DNA of 64,000 nucleotides, from positions 355,001-419,000 of the forward strand of contig CAJHNH020001569.1 in the NCBI GenBank assembly GCA_905116865.2. Direction: 5' to 3'. The DNA is from Candidula unifasciata (lineage: Eukaryota; Mollusca; Gastropoda; Stylommatophora; Geomitridae). Shown in pieces: positions 63,519 to 64,000 of the stretch. Both the position numbers and the translations under genes were made by a program. Under the pieces are notes generated by a model. The model made no database searches and was not told where the DNA came from. It saw only the letters and a program-made list of their open reading frames with translations. Position 1 is the first letter of the stretch. The number at the start of each line of letters is the position of its first letter.

Positions 63519-64000
63519 AATAACACCACATGACGAAGTCTGATAAGCTCACTAAGAGGCTGACCCAAATCGCATTTCTGTGCAAATCGAATTAACACCA
63601 GTTATCTCTGATCGTGTTGTTCTTAGACTTCTTCTACTTTAGTTTTGCTTCGTCATCATCATCGTTGTTGGTGTTGTTATTGTTGCTGTTCTTCTTCTTC
63701 GTTGTTCTTTTTCGTACACCTCTAGATGTTAAATTGAACAAAAACAGCTTGCAATCCGAGTCAGACATCTCCCAGAAGAGTTTGTCTTGACAGAGTGGTG
63801 GCTTAGGCCAATACAGTTTTCCCTGCTCTGTGTATGTCGAACACTATAATAAGTATGTTTTAGCCGCCATTTTAACAATTCTACTGCAACAGTCATCAGT
63901 ATCTACTATCGCATGTTATAGATGCTATTTCAGCATGTTATTCCAGACAGATGTTAGATTTTAGTCGCTATTTCAACTTCACGGCCACCCATTAACTGCT
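63519..64000. other. no gene recognised
   Basis: Contains a cttcttctt/gttgttgtt-rich stretch at 63640-63710. No exon of the PKA docking domain or pseudosubstrate was found. Confidence 0.45.

Overview
This is eukaryotic, invertebrate genomic DNA, most likely from a mollusc and probably a gastropod. One conserved gene is spread over many short exons. The rest is tRNA-derived SINEs, truncated LINEs, DNA-transposon remnants, microsatellites and long minisatellite arrays. The gastropod placement rests on my recognition of the repeat families (mainly SINE families here called A, B and J, and a SPIN-like hAT element), not on a search. Family letters A to J are local labels.

Gene content. The only gene I can support is on the minus strand: the 3' part of the type I regulatory subunit of cAMP-dependent protein kinase (PRKAR1A-like). 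Nine coding exons lie between 59439 and 42644. All have GT/AG splice sites and compatible phases, and together they encode the C-terminal 265 residues: linker, both cyclic-nucleotide-binding domains and the stop. The dimerisation/docking and pseudosubstrate exons are not seen and should lie to the right of the window. Almost every other long ORF is a by-product of a tandem repeat or a piece of a transposon.

Layout. 1-5.9 kb: SINE-A copies and one LINE tail. 5.98-9.73 kb: a SINE-A copy split by a Helitron with both ends preserved. 9.7-25.6 kb: SINEs of several families, two related LINE tails, a decayed 31-bp minisatellite and microsatellites. 25.6-42.6 kb, downstream of the gene: fewer SINEs, more AT-rich, many minisatellites (41, 79, 31, 20, 17 and 53 bp units) and a SPIN-like hAT element at 32004-32199. 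42.6-59.4 kb: exons, with introns filled by RNase H-bearing LINE fragments, SINEs, a second hAT MITE, a piggyBac-like MITE and further arrays. The last intron is almost wholly one tandem array. 59.5-64 kb: probably intronic, with several SINE-A copies and a 48-bp, 24-copy array that creates the longest ORFs in the window.

I did not find a convincing new multi-gene system. The most interesting items are the tandem-repeat intron whose unit resembles the gene's own 3' splice site, the SPIN-like element, the Helitron-in-SINE and LINE-in-SINE nests with exact target sites, and the 48-bp array open on both strands.
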